The notes under the pieces: model-generated
The model's database searches: none
What the model saw: only the letters and a program-made list of their open reading frames with translations
Told to the model about the DNA's origin: nothing
Position numbers and translations under genes: made by a program
Shown: one piece after another, positions 41,096 through 49,061 of the stretch
Numbering within the stretch: position 1 is the stretch's first letter
How the letters are laid out: each line of letters begins with the position of its first letter
Source: DASQMT01 sp963835735
GTDB lineage: Bacteria; Actinomycetota; Thermoleophilia; Solirubrobacterales; Solirubrobacteraceae
DNA length: 64,000 bases
Reading direction: 5' to 3'
Assembly: GCA_963835735.1 (NCBI GenBank)
Contig: CAWIGP010000002.1
Location: forward strand, 186,001-250,000

Positions 41096-41860
41096 ATGCG
41101 GGGCTACGCCCAGTACTGTCCGATCGCCAAGGCGAGCGAGATCCTCGGCGACCGCTGGACGCTCCTGATCGTGCGCGAGATGCTGGGCGGCGCGAGCGGG
41201 TTCAACGAGCTTCAGCGTGGCTTGCCGGGCATCTCGCGCTCGGTCCTAACGGACCGCCTGCGCTCGCTCGAGCGGGCCGAGATCATCGAGCGCCGCACCG
41301 GTCCCAAGGGCAGGACGCTCGAGTATCTCCTGACGCTCGCCGGCCGCGATCTGGAGGCGGTCGTGCAGGCGATGGGGGAGTGGGGAGTTACCTGGTCGGT
41401 CACCGATCCCCGTCCAGAGGAGCTCGACCCCTACCTCCTGATCGTCTGGATGGCCCGACACGTCGATCGCGGGCAGCTTCGCCCGGATCGCACCGTCGTC
41501 CAGTTCGACTTCCGCGATCCGTCGAGCCGCTACTGGATGGTCCTCGAGCCCTCGGAGGTCTCGGTTTGTCTCCAGCATCCCGGCTTCGACGTCGACCTCG
41601 AGGTCAGGGTCGACACCGCCACCCTCTACCGCGTCTACCTTGGGCGCGCGGAGCTGGGCGGGGCGATGCGCGCGCACAAGCTGATGCTGAGCGGCCCGCG
41701 GGTGCTCCAGCGCGCCTTCGGGCGCTGGTTCGCCTGGAGCGCGTTCGCCCCGGCCAGCCGCCAGGCCGACGAGCGCCGGAGGGCCGCGGCGCGACTCGCG
41801 GACCCCGAGAGGGTGCGGGTCGAACAGCCGCTGCCGCCGTATCGTCACTCGAGTGCTTGA
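41096..41860 (+). CDS. HxlR-family regulator with C-terminal SCP2-like domain
   Basis: A 254-residue protein. The N-terminal HxlR winged helix (YCPIAKASEILGDRWTLLIV, GFNELQRGLPGISRSVLTDRL, YLLTLAGRDLEAVV) has the usual Cys near the start (Cys8), a possible redox or quinone sensor. An extra C-terminal domain (about 125-235, RTVVQFDFRDPSSRYWMVLE) resembles sterol-carrier-like domains found on some actinobacterial HxlR proteins. It is divergent from the FAD oxidase, its likely target. Confidence 0.85.
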   Translation: MRGYAQYCPIAKASEILGDRWTLLIVREMLGGASGFNELQRGLPGISRSVLTDRLRSLERAEIIERRTGPKGRTLEYLLTLAGRDLEAVVQAMGEWGVTWSVTDPRPEELDPYLLIVWMARHVDRGQLRPDRTVVQFDFRDPSSRYWMVLEPSEVSVCLQHPGFDVDLEVRVDTATLYRVYLGRAELGGAMRAHKLMLSGPRVLQRAFGRWFAWSAFAPASRQADERRRAAARLADPERVRVEQPLPPYRHSSA

Positions 41861-41898
41861 GCGTGCCAGTGGCACGTTGCCCGGGCACCGAATCCCGT

Positions 41899-41904
41899 TA
41901 GTGT
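41899..41904 (+). promoter_or_regulatory. Putative -10 of the hydrolase-like accessory gene
   Basis: TAGTGT ends 6 nt before GTG 41911; no Shine-Dalgarno is visible. Confidence 0.35.
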
Positions 41905-41910
41905 CGCTTC

Positions 41911-43338
41911 GTGACCCGCCACCTGGAGCCACGGCCGGAACTCGAGCCGCTGCCCGGCCGCACGCGGGCGCCGTCACGGCCTCCGCCGTCGCCCGGCGCG
42001 CTGCTCCTGCGTGGCCTCGGCAACCGGGCACGGGGGCGGCTCGCCGCCGAGCTCGGCGCGGGCCGGCGCCTGCAGCGCCAGGGCTGGAGCAAGTCCGTCC
42101 CGGGCGGCTGGAACGAGAAGGCACGCAAGATCGGCAACACGTGGCGGATCCCGGTCGAGGGCATCACGCGGGGAAACCAGGCCGCGAGCATCAAGGCGCC
42201 CGCCAGGAAGACGCCAGCGGCCCCGCTCACCCAGGACACCCCCGAGTCCGCCGCCGGCCGGGCGATCGTGCTGGTGCCGCCGAGCGCGGATCTCTCCGAC
42301 GGCGTCGAGGTGCTGTTGCAGTTCCACGGCCACGACGTCGGCTATCGCGAGCGCACGGACACCTCCGGCTTCGGCGTGGATCCGGGCTCGGTGCGCGACG
42401 TCGAGGAGGATCTGCTCCCGCAGCAGCTCGAGGCCGGCCAGCGCCGCATGATCGCGGTCCTTCCCCAGGGCACCCACAAGTCCAAGTTCGGCATCAAGGA
42501 CCCCGCCGCGTACGTCGACGAGGTGCTCGCCCTGACCGTCCCGATCCTCAACACCGTCGGTAGAACGGCCGGACTCAAGCAGGTGGGGGTCCGTCGCATC
42601 GTCATGTCGGCCCACAGCGGCGGCGGCCGGGAGATGGTGAAGGCGGCCGGTGTACTCGACCCGGGCGCCGAGACGACCGATGAGCAGTGGCTGCGCAGCC
42701 CGCCGATGCTCCTGTTCGACGCGATCAACGGCCCAGGCGAGGTCGGTACCGCCGCCGCGCTGATGGAGCGGTGGCTGAACGCCGACCTCGCGATCCTCAC
42801 CAAGGCCGGCGCCGGCGCCAGGGCGCTCCTTGCCAAGCGCGGCCTGAAGCTGCGCAGCATGTACTCCGACAGCCCCATGTACAAGGCCACGAACCTCGGC
42901 GGCACCTACAAGCGCTCGGTGTGGAAGAAGACGACGGAGGAGGTCGATGGCAAGACCGTCACCAAGTCCGAGAAGGTGGAGGTCGACATCACGATCACGC
43001 CGGAGGCCTCGCTGCGGGGCAGGCGCGACAAGTGGTTCAAGAGGCACGGCCCCGAGCTCGCCGCCCTCGACAAGCTCGCGCCCACGAAGACCGCGACCGC
43101 TGACAAGGATCCGTCGGAGATGCTCAAGGATCAGTACAGGATCGATTACGTGGGCGGCGGCCACGACTTCATCCTGGGCAGCGGGCACGAGGCCACGGCC
43201 GCCGAGCGGACGGGCACGGTCACGCAGAAGCCCACGGCCCAGGTGCTCGACGTCCCCGTCGCGCCGGCCAAGGGCAACCTCGCCGAGAGCGTGAAGCTGC
43301 TCGGCCCGGCCCCGCCGCTGAAGCGCGCGGCACCGTAG
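41911..43338 (+). CDS. Accessory protein with N-terminal LxR..GNRA motif and alpha/beta-hydrolase-like core
   Basis: A 475-residue protein without signal peptide. Residues 30-42 read ALLLRGLGNRARG, a variant of the LQRSAGNxA motif that marks many putative contractile-injection-system cargo proteins in actinobacteria (my recollection of the family, not a search). A basic linker leads to a hydrolase-like core: HGHDVGYRER (about 139-148) as oxyanion-hole loop, nucleophile elbow SAHSGGG (Ser236), FDAING (Asp270) and GGGHDFIL (His418), in the order of an alpha/beta-hydrolase triad. A Lys-rich insertion (about 330-400) separates Asp and His. The next gene carries the same N-terminal motif. Biochemical function is unknown. 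Confidence 0.65.
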   Translation: MTRHLEPRPELEPLPGRTRAPSRPPPSPGALLLRGLGNRARGRLAAELGAGRRLQRQGWSKSVPGGWNEKARKIGNTWRIPVEGITRGNQAASIKAPARKTPAAPLTQDTPESAAGRAIVLVPPSADLSDGVEVLLQFHGHDVGYRERTDTSGFGVDPGSVRDVEEDLLPQQLEAGQRRMIAVLPQGTHKSKFGIKDPAAYVDEVLALTVPILNTVGRTAGLKQVGVRRIVMSAHSGGGREMVKAAGVLDPGAETTDEQWLRSPPMLLFDAINGPGEVGTAAALMERWLNADLAILTKAGAGARALLAKRGLKLRSMYSDSPMYKATNLGGTYKRSVWKKTTEEVDGKTVTKSEKVEVDITITPEASLRGRRDKWFKRHGPELAALDKLAPTKTATADKDPSEMLKDQYRIDYVGGGHDFILGSGHEATAAERTGTVTQKPTAQVLDVPVAPAKGNLAESVKLLGPAPPLKRAAP

Positions 43339-43375
43339 CTTGCGCCGCGCGGGGCGCATCTGGGAGAGTCGGCGT

Positions 43376-44491
43376 GTGCGGGCCCAGTGCGTGGAACAGG
43401 CCGATACGCTCCACGAGCGCGCGGCCGCCGGCTGCGCCCGGACGCCGCGGGGCTCGGTCCCGACGGCGCTGCTCGCGCTGCAGCGCAGCGCCGGCAACCG
43501 CGCGACGGGGCGGGCGTTGCGCCTGCTCTCGCGCGATCCCGCGCCCGTCGTGGAGGCACCGGTCGATCCGCTCGCGGCGTCGTTCGACTTCAAGGCCACC
43601 AGCGACGCCGTGGCCGCCGCCGCGTCGGCCTACGCGGCCGGCAAGACGACGGAGCGCAAGCACGCCCTGATCCGCGGGCTCAAGCGCGTCCTCCGGCTGG
43701 CCACGCCCGACCAGCAGCGGGAGGTGCGCAAGGCGCTCGAGGGGAAGCTGGGCGCCACCGACGCCACCGCAGTGTGGGCCGAGGCGGGCACCGCGTTCGG
43801 CGGCTACACGGGAATGTACCCCGGCTTCGCGCCCGACATAGAGCGCGAGCTCGGAAACCTCGGGGCGACGGACACGGTCTCGTTCGGCGCGTTCGAGCTC
43901 AGCGGCAGCAAAGCGACGCACCGTGCCCGCGCGAAGGCCGTCGCGGCGGGCGAGCTCAGCGACCTGTCGCGCACCGACATCGTCTACTTCCGCGGCCACC
44001 AGTTCGCCCAGTACGGCGCGCCGGGCCTGTTCTCGAACGGCGACGAGACCAGCGGCTCGGACCTGCGCTACGTCGACAAGCCCGGCGGCTTCCCCAACGT
44101 CAAGCTGATGATCAGCACGAGCTGCGCGACCCTCTGCCTCGAGGCGTTCGACGTCTTCAACAGGCTGTTCCCGAACGCGGTGATCCTCGGCTACCGCAAG
44201 TCGGCGCCGTTGCGCGGCGACGCGGTCCGCAAGGCGCTGACCGCCAAGGTCAAGGCCATCGGGCGACCGCTGCTGCTCGACGAGCCGACCGACATCGCGG
44301 CGATCATGGACGCGTGGAAGCAGGTGATCGAGCAGCAGCACAAGGGCGAGTCCGCCCCCGTCCCGGGCTACTACGACGGCACCGACATCCAGTACTGGGA
44401 CGGCACGACGTGGGGCACGATCTCGCCGCGGGACCCGCACAACGTCTGCAAGCGCAAGGGCGACCCAGGCAGCTACGCGGCGCCGCTGTGA
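43376..44491 (+). CDS. Accessory protein with LQRSAGNRA motif and caspase/CHAT-like His-Cys core
   Basis: About 371 residues from GTG 43376 (GGGAGAG lies about 8 nt upstream; TTG 43340 is an alternative). LQRSAGNRA occupies residues 35-43. After a helical region (about 60-180), TDIVYFRGHQFAQYGAPGLF places His208 after a hydrophobic strand, and VKLMISTSCATLC places Cys250 after a second hydrophobic strand 42 residues on. Strand-His and strand-Cys in this order are the hallmark of clan CD peptidases (caspases, CHAT). The C-terminal tail has a WDGTTWGTISPRDP stretch. It is 37 nt downstream of the hydrolase-like gene and converges on gcvPB. Function is inferred only. Confidence 0.6.
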   Translation: MRAQCVEQADTLHERAAAGCARTPRGSVPTALLALQRSAGNRATGRALRLLSRDPAPVVEAPVDPLAASFDFKATSDAVAAAASAYAAGKTTERKHALIRGLKRVLRLATPDQQREVRKALEGKLGATDATAVWAEAGTAFGGYTGMYPGFAPDIERELGNLGATDTVSFGAFELSGSKATHRARAKAVAAGELSDLSRTDIVYFRGHQFAQYGAPGLFSNGDETSGSDLRYVDKPGGFPNVKLMISTSCATLCLEAFDVFNRLFPNAVILGYRKSAPLRGDAVRKALTAKVKAIGRPLLLDEPTDIAAIMDAWKQVIEQQHKGESAPVPGYYDGTDIQYWDGTTWGTISPRDPHNVCKRKGDPGSYAAPL

Positions 44492-44497
44492 TCGACC

Positions 44498-45988
44498 CTA
44501 GAGGCGCTCGCGAATCACCGGGCGCTTCGCGGCGCCGGCCTCGTCGAGCCGCCGCACCGGCGTCGTGTAGGGCGCGTTGCGCGCGGCCTCCGGGTCCTCC
44601 GCCGCCTCGGCGAGGATCTCCGCGATCGCGTCGGCGAACGCGTCGAGCGTCTCGCGCGTCTCGGTCTCGGTCGGCTCGATCAGCAGCGCCTCGTCGACCA
44701 GCAGCGGGAAGTACACGGTCGGCGGGTGGAAGCCGAAGTCCAGCAGCCGCTTGGCGACGTCGAACGTGCGGATCCCGAGCTGCTTCTTCACCGGGCCGCC
44801 GGTGAGCACGAACTCGTGCATGCAGGTGCGGTCGTACGCGGGCGGGATGTGCTCGGCGAGCCGCGCCATCAGGTAGTTCGCGTTCAGCACCGCGGTCTCG
44901 GACGCCTCCTGTAGCCCGTCGCCGCCAAGCGACAGGATGTAGGCGTAGGAGCGGACGAAGACGCCGTAGTTGCCCTGGAAGCCGCGCAACCGCCCGATCG
45001 AGCGCGGGCGATCGAAGTCGAGGTCGAACACCGGCCCGGCGCCGTTGCCGGGCTCGCGCCGCACGACCTGCGGCTTGGGCAGGAACGGCTCGATCCGGTC
45101 GGACACCGCGATCGGCCCCGCGCCCGGACCGCCGCCGCCGTGCGGCTGGGTGAACGTCTTGTGCAGGTTGTAGTGGACGATGTCGAAGCCCATGTCCCCG
45201 GGGCGCGTGCGGCCCATCACCGCGTTGAGGTTCGCGCCGTCGTAGTAGAGCGTCGCGCCGGCGTCGTGGACGACGTGGGCGATCTCCTCGATCTTCGGCT
45301 CGAACAGGCCGAGCGTGTTCGGGTTGGTGAGCATCAGGCAGGCGACGTCGTCGCCCACCTTGGCCTTGAGATCCTCGAGGTCGACGTCGCCGCGCTCGTT
45401 GGTGCCGAGCTTGACGAGCTCGTAGCCCGCCATCGTCACCGTCGCCGGGTTGGTGCCGTGCGCGGTGTCGGGCGTCAGCACCTTCGTGCGCCGCTCGCCG
45501 CGCTCCGCGTGGTACGCGCGCGTCAGCAGCACGCCGGCCAGCTCGCCCTGCGAGCCGGCGGACGGCTGCAGCGACACGTGCGGCAGCCCGGCGATCTCGC
45601 CGAGCGCCTGCTGCAGCTCCCACATCAGCCGCAGCGCGCCCTGTGCGCGCTTCGGGTGCTGCAGCGGGTGCAGGCGCGCGTTGCCCGGCAGCGCGGCGAC
45701 CCGCTCGTGCAGCTTCGGGTTGTGCTTCATCGTGCACGAGCCGAGCGGGTAGAAGCCGGTGTCGAGGTCGAAGTTGCGCTTGGAGAGGCGGTTGTAGTGG
45801 CGGACGATCTCGGGCTCGGCGATCTCGGGCAGCTTCGCCGGCTCGCTGCGGCGGAGGCTCTCGGGCAGCAGGCCGTCGCGGCGCGGGACGTCGAGCGCGG
45901 GTGCGACGAACGCGCGCCGGCCCGGCTGTGACTTCTCGAAGATCGTGCGCGCGCGGTCGCGCTGCTGTGGCGTCTCGGTGAGCGTCAT
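44498..45988 (-). CDS. gcvPB: Glycine dehydrogenase (decarboxylating) subunit 2
   Basis: PLP-binding subunit of the P-protein of the glycine cleavage system, which decarboxylates glycine and passes aminomethyl to GcvH lipoate. The 496 residues include FYPLGSCTMKHNPK, LQPSAGSQGELAG, DTAHGTNPAT and YNLHKTFTQPHGGGGPG with the PLP Lys. ATG 45988 overlaps the gcvPA stop (ATGA). It is the last gene of gcvT-gcvH-gcvPA-gcvPB. Confidence 0.96.
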   Translation of the reverse strand: MTLTETPQQRDRARTIFEKSQPGRRAFVAPALDVPRRDGLLPESLRRSEPAKLPEIAEPEIVRHYNRLSKRNFDLDTGFYPLGSCTMKHNPKLHERVAALPGNARLHPLQHPKRAQGALRLMWELQQALGEIAGLPHVSLQPSAGSQGELAGVLLTRAYHAERGERRTKVLTPDTAHGTNPATVTMAGYELVKLGTNERGDVDLEDLKAKVGDDVACLMLTNPNTLGLFEPKIEEIAHVVHDAGATLYYDGANLNAVMGRTRPGDMGFDIVHYNLHKTFTQPHGGGGPGAGPIAVSDRIEPFLPKPQVVRREPGNGAGPVFDLDFDRPRSIGRLRGFQGNYGVFVRSYAYILSLGGDGLQEASETAVLNANYLMARLAEHIPPAYDRTCMHEFVLTGGPVKKQLGIRTFDVAKRLLDFGFHPPTVYFPLLVDEALLIEPTETETRETLDAFADAIAEILAEAAEDPEAARNAPYTTPVRRLDEAGAAKRPVIRERL

Positions 45989-47340
45989 GCGGGCACCGCC
46001 TCGCGGACGGCGGCCTGCAGCGTGCTTGCGAGCCGGTCGATGTCGGCCTTCGTGCGCTGCTCGGTGATCGCGACGAGCAGCCCGTTGGGGTACTCGGGGT
46101 AGTCGCGGCCGAGCGGGTAGCCGGGGTTGACGCCGTGCGCGGCGCAGTGCTCGATCACCTGCTCGACGTCGGCGTCGAGCGCCACCGCGAACTCGCGCAC
46201 GACCGGCTGGTCGTGCAGCGGCTCGACGCCCTCGATCGCGCTCAGGGCCGCGCGTGCGTAGGCGGTGCGCTGCAGCAGCAGCTCGCCGAGCTCGACGAGC
46301 CCTTCGCGGCCGAGCCAGGAGAGGTAGATGACGCCCGCGAGCGCGTTGAGCGTCTGCGCGGTGGTGATGTTGTGCGTCGCCTTCTCGCGCCGGATGTGCT
46401 GCTCGCGCGTCTGCAGCGTGAGCACGAACCCGCGCCGGCCGTCCACGTCGGTCGTCTCGCCGGCGATCCGGCCCGGCATGCGGCGCAGGTACTCCTCGCG
46501 CGCGGCGAAGAAGCCGAAGCTCGGCCCGCCGTAGTCCAGCCGGTTGCCGAGCGGCTGCCCCTCCCCCACCGCGATGTCGACGCCGAAGTCGCCGGGTGGG
46601 CGCAGGATGCCGAGCGGGATCGCGTCGCACTGGACGACCACGGGTACATCCCCGGTGGCGGCGACGAGCGGCTCGAGATCCTCCACGGCGCCGAGGAAGT
46701 TCGGGTACTGCAGGAACACCGCGGACACGTCGTCCGAGACGGCGGCGGACAGCGCCGCGACGTCGGTCACGCCGTCCGTGAGCGGGATCTCATCGATCGT
46801 CGTCCCCCAGCCGGCGCTGGTGGCGGCCAGCGCCTCGCGCGAGTGCGGGTGCAGGCCGCGCGAGACGAGGAAGCGCCCGCGCCGGTTGTACTGGTAGGCG
46901 AGCCAGCCCGCCGAGGCGACCGCGGACGGCCCCTCGTAGAGCGTGGCGTTGGAGACCGGCAGGGACGTCAGCTCGGAGATCGCGGTCTGGTACTCGAACA
47001 TGACCTGGAGCGTCCCCTGCGAGACCTCCGGCTGGTACGGCGTGTACGGGGTGAGGAACTCGGAGCGGCCGATGATCGAATCGATCAACGCCGGCACGTA
47101 GTGGTCGTACATGCCGGCGCCGAGGAAGCTGACCTCGTCCTCGGTCGACACGTTCAGCGCGGCGAGGTCGCGCAGGTACCCGTGGACCTCCTGCTCGGGT
47201 TTGCCGTCCGGCAGGTCGAGCGCCCGGTTCAGGCGGACGCCCTCGGGCACGTCAGCGAACAGCGCGTCGATCGAGTCGGCACCGATCGCCGCGAGCATCG
47301 CGCGGCGGTCGTCGCCGGTGGCTGACGTGTAGCGGCTCAG
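45985..47340 (-). CDS. gcvPA: Glycine dehydrogenase (decarboxylating) subunit 1, apparent CTG start
   Basis: Partner of GcvPB; 451 residues. Landmarks are FLGAGMYDHYVPALIDSI, FLTPYTPYQPEVSQGTLQ, VSNATLYEGPSAVASA and REEYLRRMPGRIAGET. Homology to GcvPA starts at SRYTSATGDDRRAML, before which no ATG, GTG or TTG exists in frame within gcvH spacing. CTG 47340 (CTGAGCCGCTAC) overlaps the gcvH stop as CTGA and has AGGAG 8 nt upstream, exactly the geometry of the NTGA junctions elsewhere in the window. ATG at about codon 15 is the alternative but would cut conserved residues. Confidence 0.93.
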   Translation of the reverse strand: MSRYTSATGDDRRAMLAAIGADSIDALFADVPEGVRLNRALDLPDGKPEQEVHGYLRDLAALNVSTEDEVSFLGAGMYDHYVPALIDSIIGRSEFLTPYTPYQPEVSQGTLQVMFEYQTAISELTSLPVSNATLYEGPSAVASAGWLAYQYNRRGRFLVSRGLHPHSREALAATSAGWGTTIDEIPLTDGVTDVAALSAAVSDDVSAVFLQYPNFLGAVEDLEPLVAATGDVPVVVQCDAIPLGILRPPGDFGVDIAVGEGQPLGNRLDYGGPSFGFFAAREEYLRRMPGRIAGETTDVDGRRGFVLTLQTREQHIRREKATHNITTAQTLNALAGVIYLSWLGREGLVELGELLLQRTAYARAALSAIEGVEPLHDQPVVREFAVALDADVEQVIEHCAAHGVNPGYPLGRDYPEYPNGLLVAITEQRTKADIDRLASTLQAAVREAVPA

Positions 47341-47723
47341 TTGAGTGACTCCTGGTACGCGCCGGCGTCCAGCAGCGAGTCGACCTCGGACGGGTCGGAC
47401 AGCCGGACGCGGACCATCCAGCCGGACTGGTACGGGTCGTCGTTGATCGCCTCGGGAGCGCTGGTGAGCGCCTCGTTGACCTCGACGATCTCGCCCGACA
47501 GCGGCGCGATCACGTCCGAGACGGCCTTGACGGACTCCACCTCGGCGTACGGCTCGCCCCGGCGCACGGTCTTCCCGACCTCGGGCGGGTCGAAGAAGAC
47601 GACCTCCCCGAGCTGGTCCTGCGCGTACCACGTGACGCCGAACGTGGCGATGTCACCCTCGATGCGGGCCCAGTCGTGCTCCTCGTGGTAGGCGAGGTCC
47701 GACGGATAGCTGGCTTCGGCCAA
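47337..47723 (-). CDS. gcvH: Glycine cleavage system H protein
   Basis: Lipoyl carrier protein, 128 residues. YHEEHDWARIEGDIATFGVTWYAQDQLGEVVF is the conserved start (written here in parts: YHEEHDWARIEG, GVTWYAQDQLGEV), and ESVKAVSDVIAPLSG contains the lipoylated Lys. TTG 47723 is the start, with GAGGAG 8 nt upstream, 1 nt after the gcvT stop. The lipoate synthesis genes are not in the window. Confidence 0.95.
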   Translation of the reverse strand: MAEASYPSDLAYHEEHDWARIEGDIATFGVTWYAQDQLGEVVFFDPPEVGKTVRRGEPYAEVESVKAVSDVIAPLSGEIVEVNEALTSAPEAINDDPYQSGWMVRVRLSDPSEVDSLLDAGAYQESLN

Positions 47724-47724
47724 T

Positions 47725-48807
47725 TCAGCGCTCCTCGGGGATCAGTGGCTTGGTGCGGACTTCGGCGCCGCGGGTCTTCCCGCGCACGTCGATCTCGAAC
47801 TTGGTGCCCGGCTGCGTCCTGGCGGCGGGCAGATAGGCGAGCCCGATGCCGTAGCCGAGCGTCGGCGAGAGCGTGCCGGACGTGACCACGCCGCCGCCGA
47901 TCACCGGGTTGCCCTGGCGGGCGATGCCGGGGCCGGTGATCGCGAACGGAACGAGCCGCTCGGCGGTTCCGTTCGCGCGGTCGCGGGCGACGCGATCGGC
48001 GCCGATGAAGCCGGTCTGCTCCTTGCAGCACCAGCCGAGGCCGGCCTCGATCGGCCCGCGGTCCTCGCTCAGGTCGTTGCCGTAGAGGTGATAGCCGGCC
48101 TCGAGGCGCAGCGTGTCGCGGGCGCCCAGTCCGGCGGGCTGGGCTCCGGCGTTCACGACGGCGTCCCACACCGTGGTGGCGCCATCGGCGGGGATGATCA
48201 GCTCGACGCCGTCCTCACCCGTGTAGCCGGTGCCGCATACGAGCACGTTCGGTACGCCCGCGACGGTGCGCTCGACCGTCCTGAAGCGGGCGGGCAGGTC
48301 GCCGTCGGCGAGCGGCGCGGTGAGCGCGCGCGCCTGCGGGCCCTGGACGGCGAGCATCGCGTAGTCCTGGATCCGGTCGGTGACGGTCGCGTCCGGGTAG
48401 TCGCGCGCGTGGCGCTCGAACCAGGCGAGGTCGCGCTCGTGGTTGGCAGCGTTCGTGACGGTCAGGAACCGGTCGGGCGCCAGCCTGTACGTGAACAGGT
48501 CGTCGAGCACGCCCCCGTCCTCGTTGCACATCACCGAGTACTGCGCGCCGCGTTCCGGAATGGCCGCAACGTCGTTGGACAGCAGCCGCTGGAGCAGCCG
48601 TTCCGCGCCCGGACCGCTCGTCTCGATCTCGCCCATGTGGCTGACGTCGAACACGCCGACGCGCTCACGCACGGCGTTGTGCTCCTCCCGGATCCCGACG
48701 TACTGCACGGGCATCTCCCAGCCACCGAACGGAACGAGCTTCGCGCCCGCGGCGACATGGCGGGCATGCAGCGGGGTGCGCCTGAGGGTATCCGTCTCAG
48801 CGGCCAT
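47725..48807 (-). CDS. gcvT: Aminomethyltransferase (glycine cleavage T protein)
   Basis: Transfers the methylene from aminomethyl-lipoyl-GcvH to tetrahydrofolate. The 360-residue protein begins LRRTPLHARHVAAGAKLVPF and has VGVFDVSHMGEIE, the conserved GCV_T motifs GYTGEDGVELI and LGARDTLRLEAGYHLYG, and a C-terminal barrel domain (about 270-355). It is the first gene of the gcv operon. TAGGGT lies 12 nt before ATG 48807. No glycine riboswitch is visible upstream. Confidence 0.96.
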   Translation of the reverse strand: MAAETDTLRRTPLHARHVAAGAKLVPFGGWEMPVQYVGIREEHNAVRERVGVFDVSHMGEIETSGPGAERLLQRLLSNDVAAIPERGAQYSVMCNEDGGVLDDLFTYRLAPDRFLTVTNAANHERDLAWFERHARDYPDATVTDRIQDYAMLAVQGPQARALTAPLADGDLPARFRTVERTVAGVPNVLVCGTGYTGEDGVELIIPADGATTVWDAVVNAGAQPAGLGARDTLRLEAGYHLYGNDLSEDRGPIEAGLGWCCKEQTGFIGADRVARDRANGTAERLVPFAITGPGIARQGNPVIGGGVVTSGTLSPTLGYGIGLAYLPAARTQPGTKFEIDVRGKTRGAEVRTKPLIPEER

Positions 48808-48819
48808 CGGGGCGTTCGG

Positions 48820-48825
48820 ACCCTA
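48820..48825 (-). promoter_or_regulatory. Putative -10 of the gcv operon
   Basis: TAGGGT ends 12 nt before the gcvT ATG, leaving room for only a few untranslated bases. Confidence 0.4.
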
Positions 48826-48916
48826 GCACCGGGACCCGACCGGAACACGGGTGCAGGCGGCGTGTTCAGCGTGTCGCCGGGGCGGTCGTACCGGCGCCGG
48901 GCACTTTGCGCGAATT

Positions 48917-49009
48917 GGGTCCTGTACGCTCGTGCGGCGCGGCCGGGGCCGCGTCCCGTCCGCGGGAAGGGCCGAGCCCACCCTGAGCGAATGAGCGTCA
49001 CAGAGACCC
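48917..49009. other. Inverted-repeat region able to fold as a three-way junction, function unknown
   Basis: In the 254-bp gap between gcvT and the ankyrin gene, GGGTC-CTGT-ACGCTC (48917-48931) pairs with GAGCGT-C-ACAG-A-GACCC (48993-49009): 15 base pairs with two single-base bulges. They enclose two smaller hairpins, CGCGGCC/GGCCGCG near 48939-48954 and GGGC-CGA-GCCC near 48970-48980. It could be the 5' leader of the ankyrin gene or lie upstream of gcvT. It matches no riboswitch consensus I know. The rest of the gap (48826-48916 and 49010-49061) shows only promoter-like bits and the ankyrin Shine-Dalgarno. Confidence 0.5.
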
Positions 49010-49061
49010 TTCTTTCCGCCCGGTGATCGCGGACCGCGGGCGCTACGGAGAGGAGGCTGTC

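Noticed and set aside
48808..49061. Glycine riboswitch upstream of gcvT
   Set aside because: The conserved core stretches of the glycine aptamer are absent on the minus strand, and the -10 lies only 12 nt before gcvT, leaving no room for a leader.
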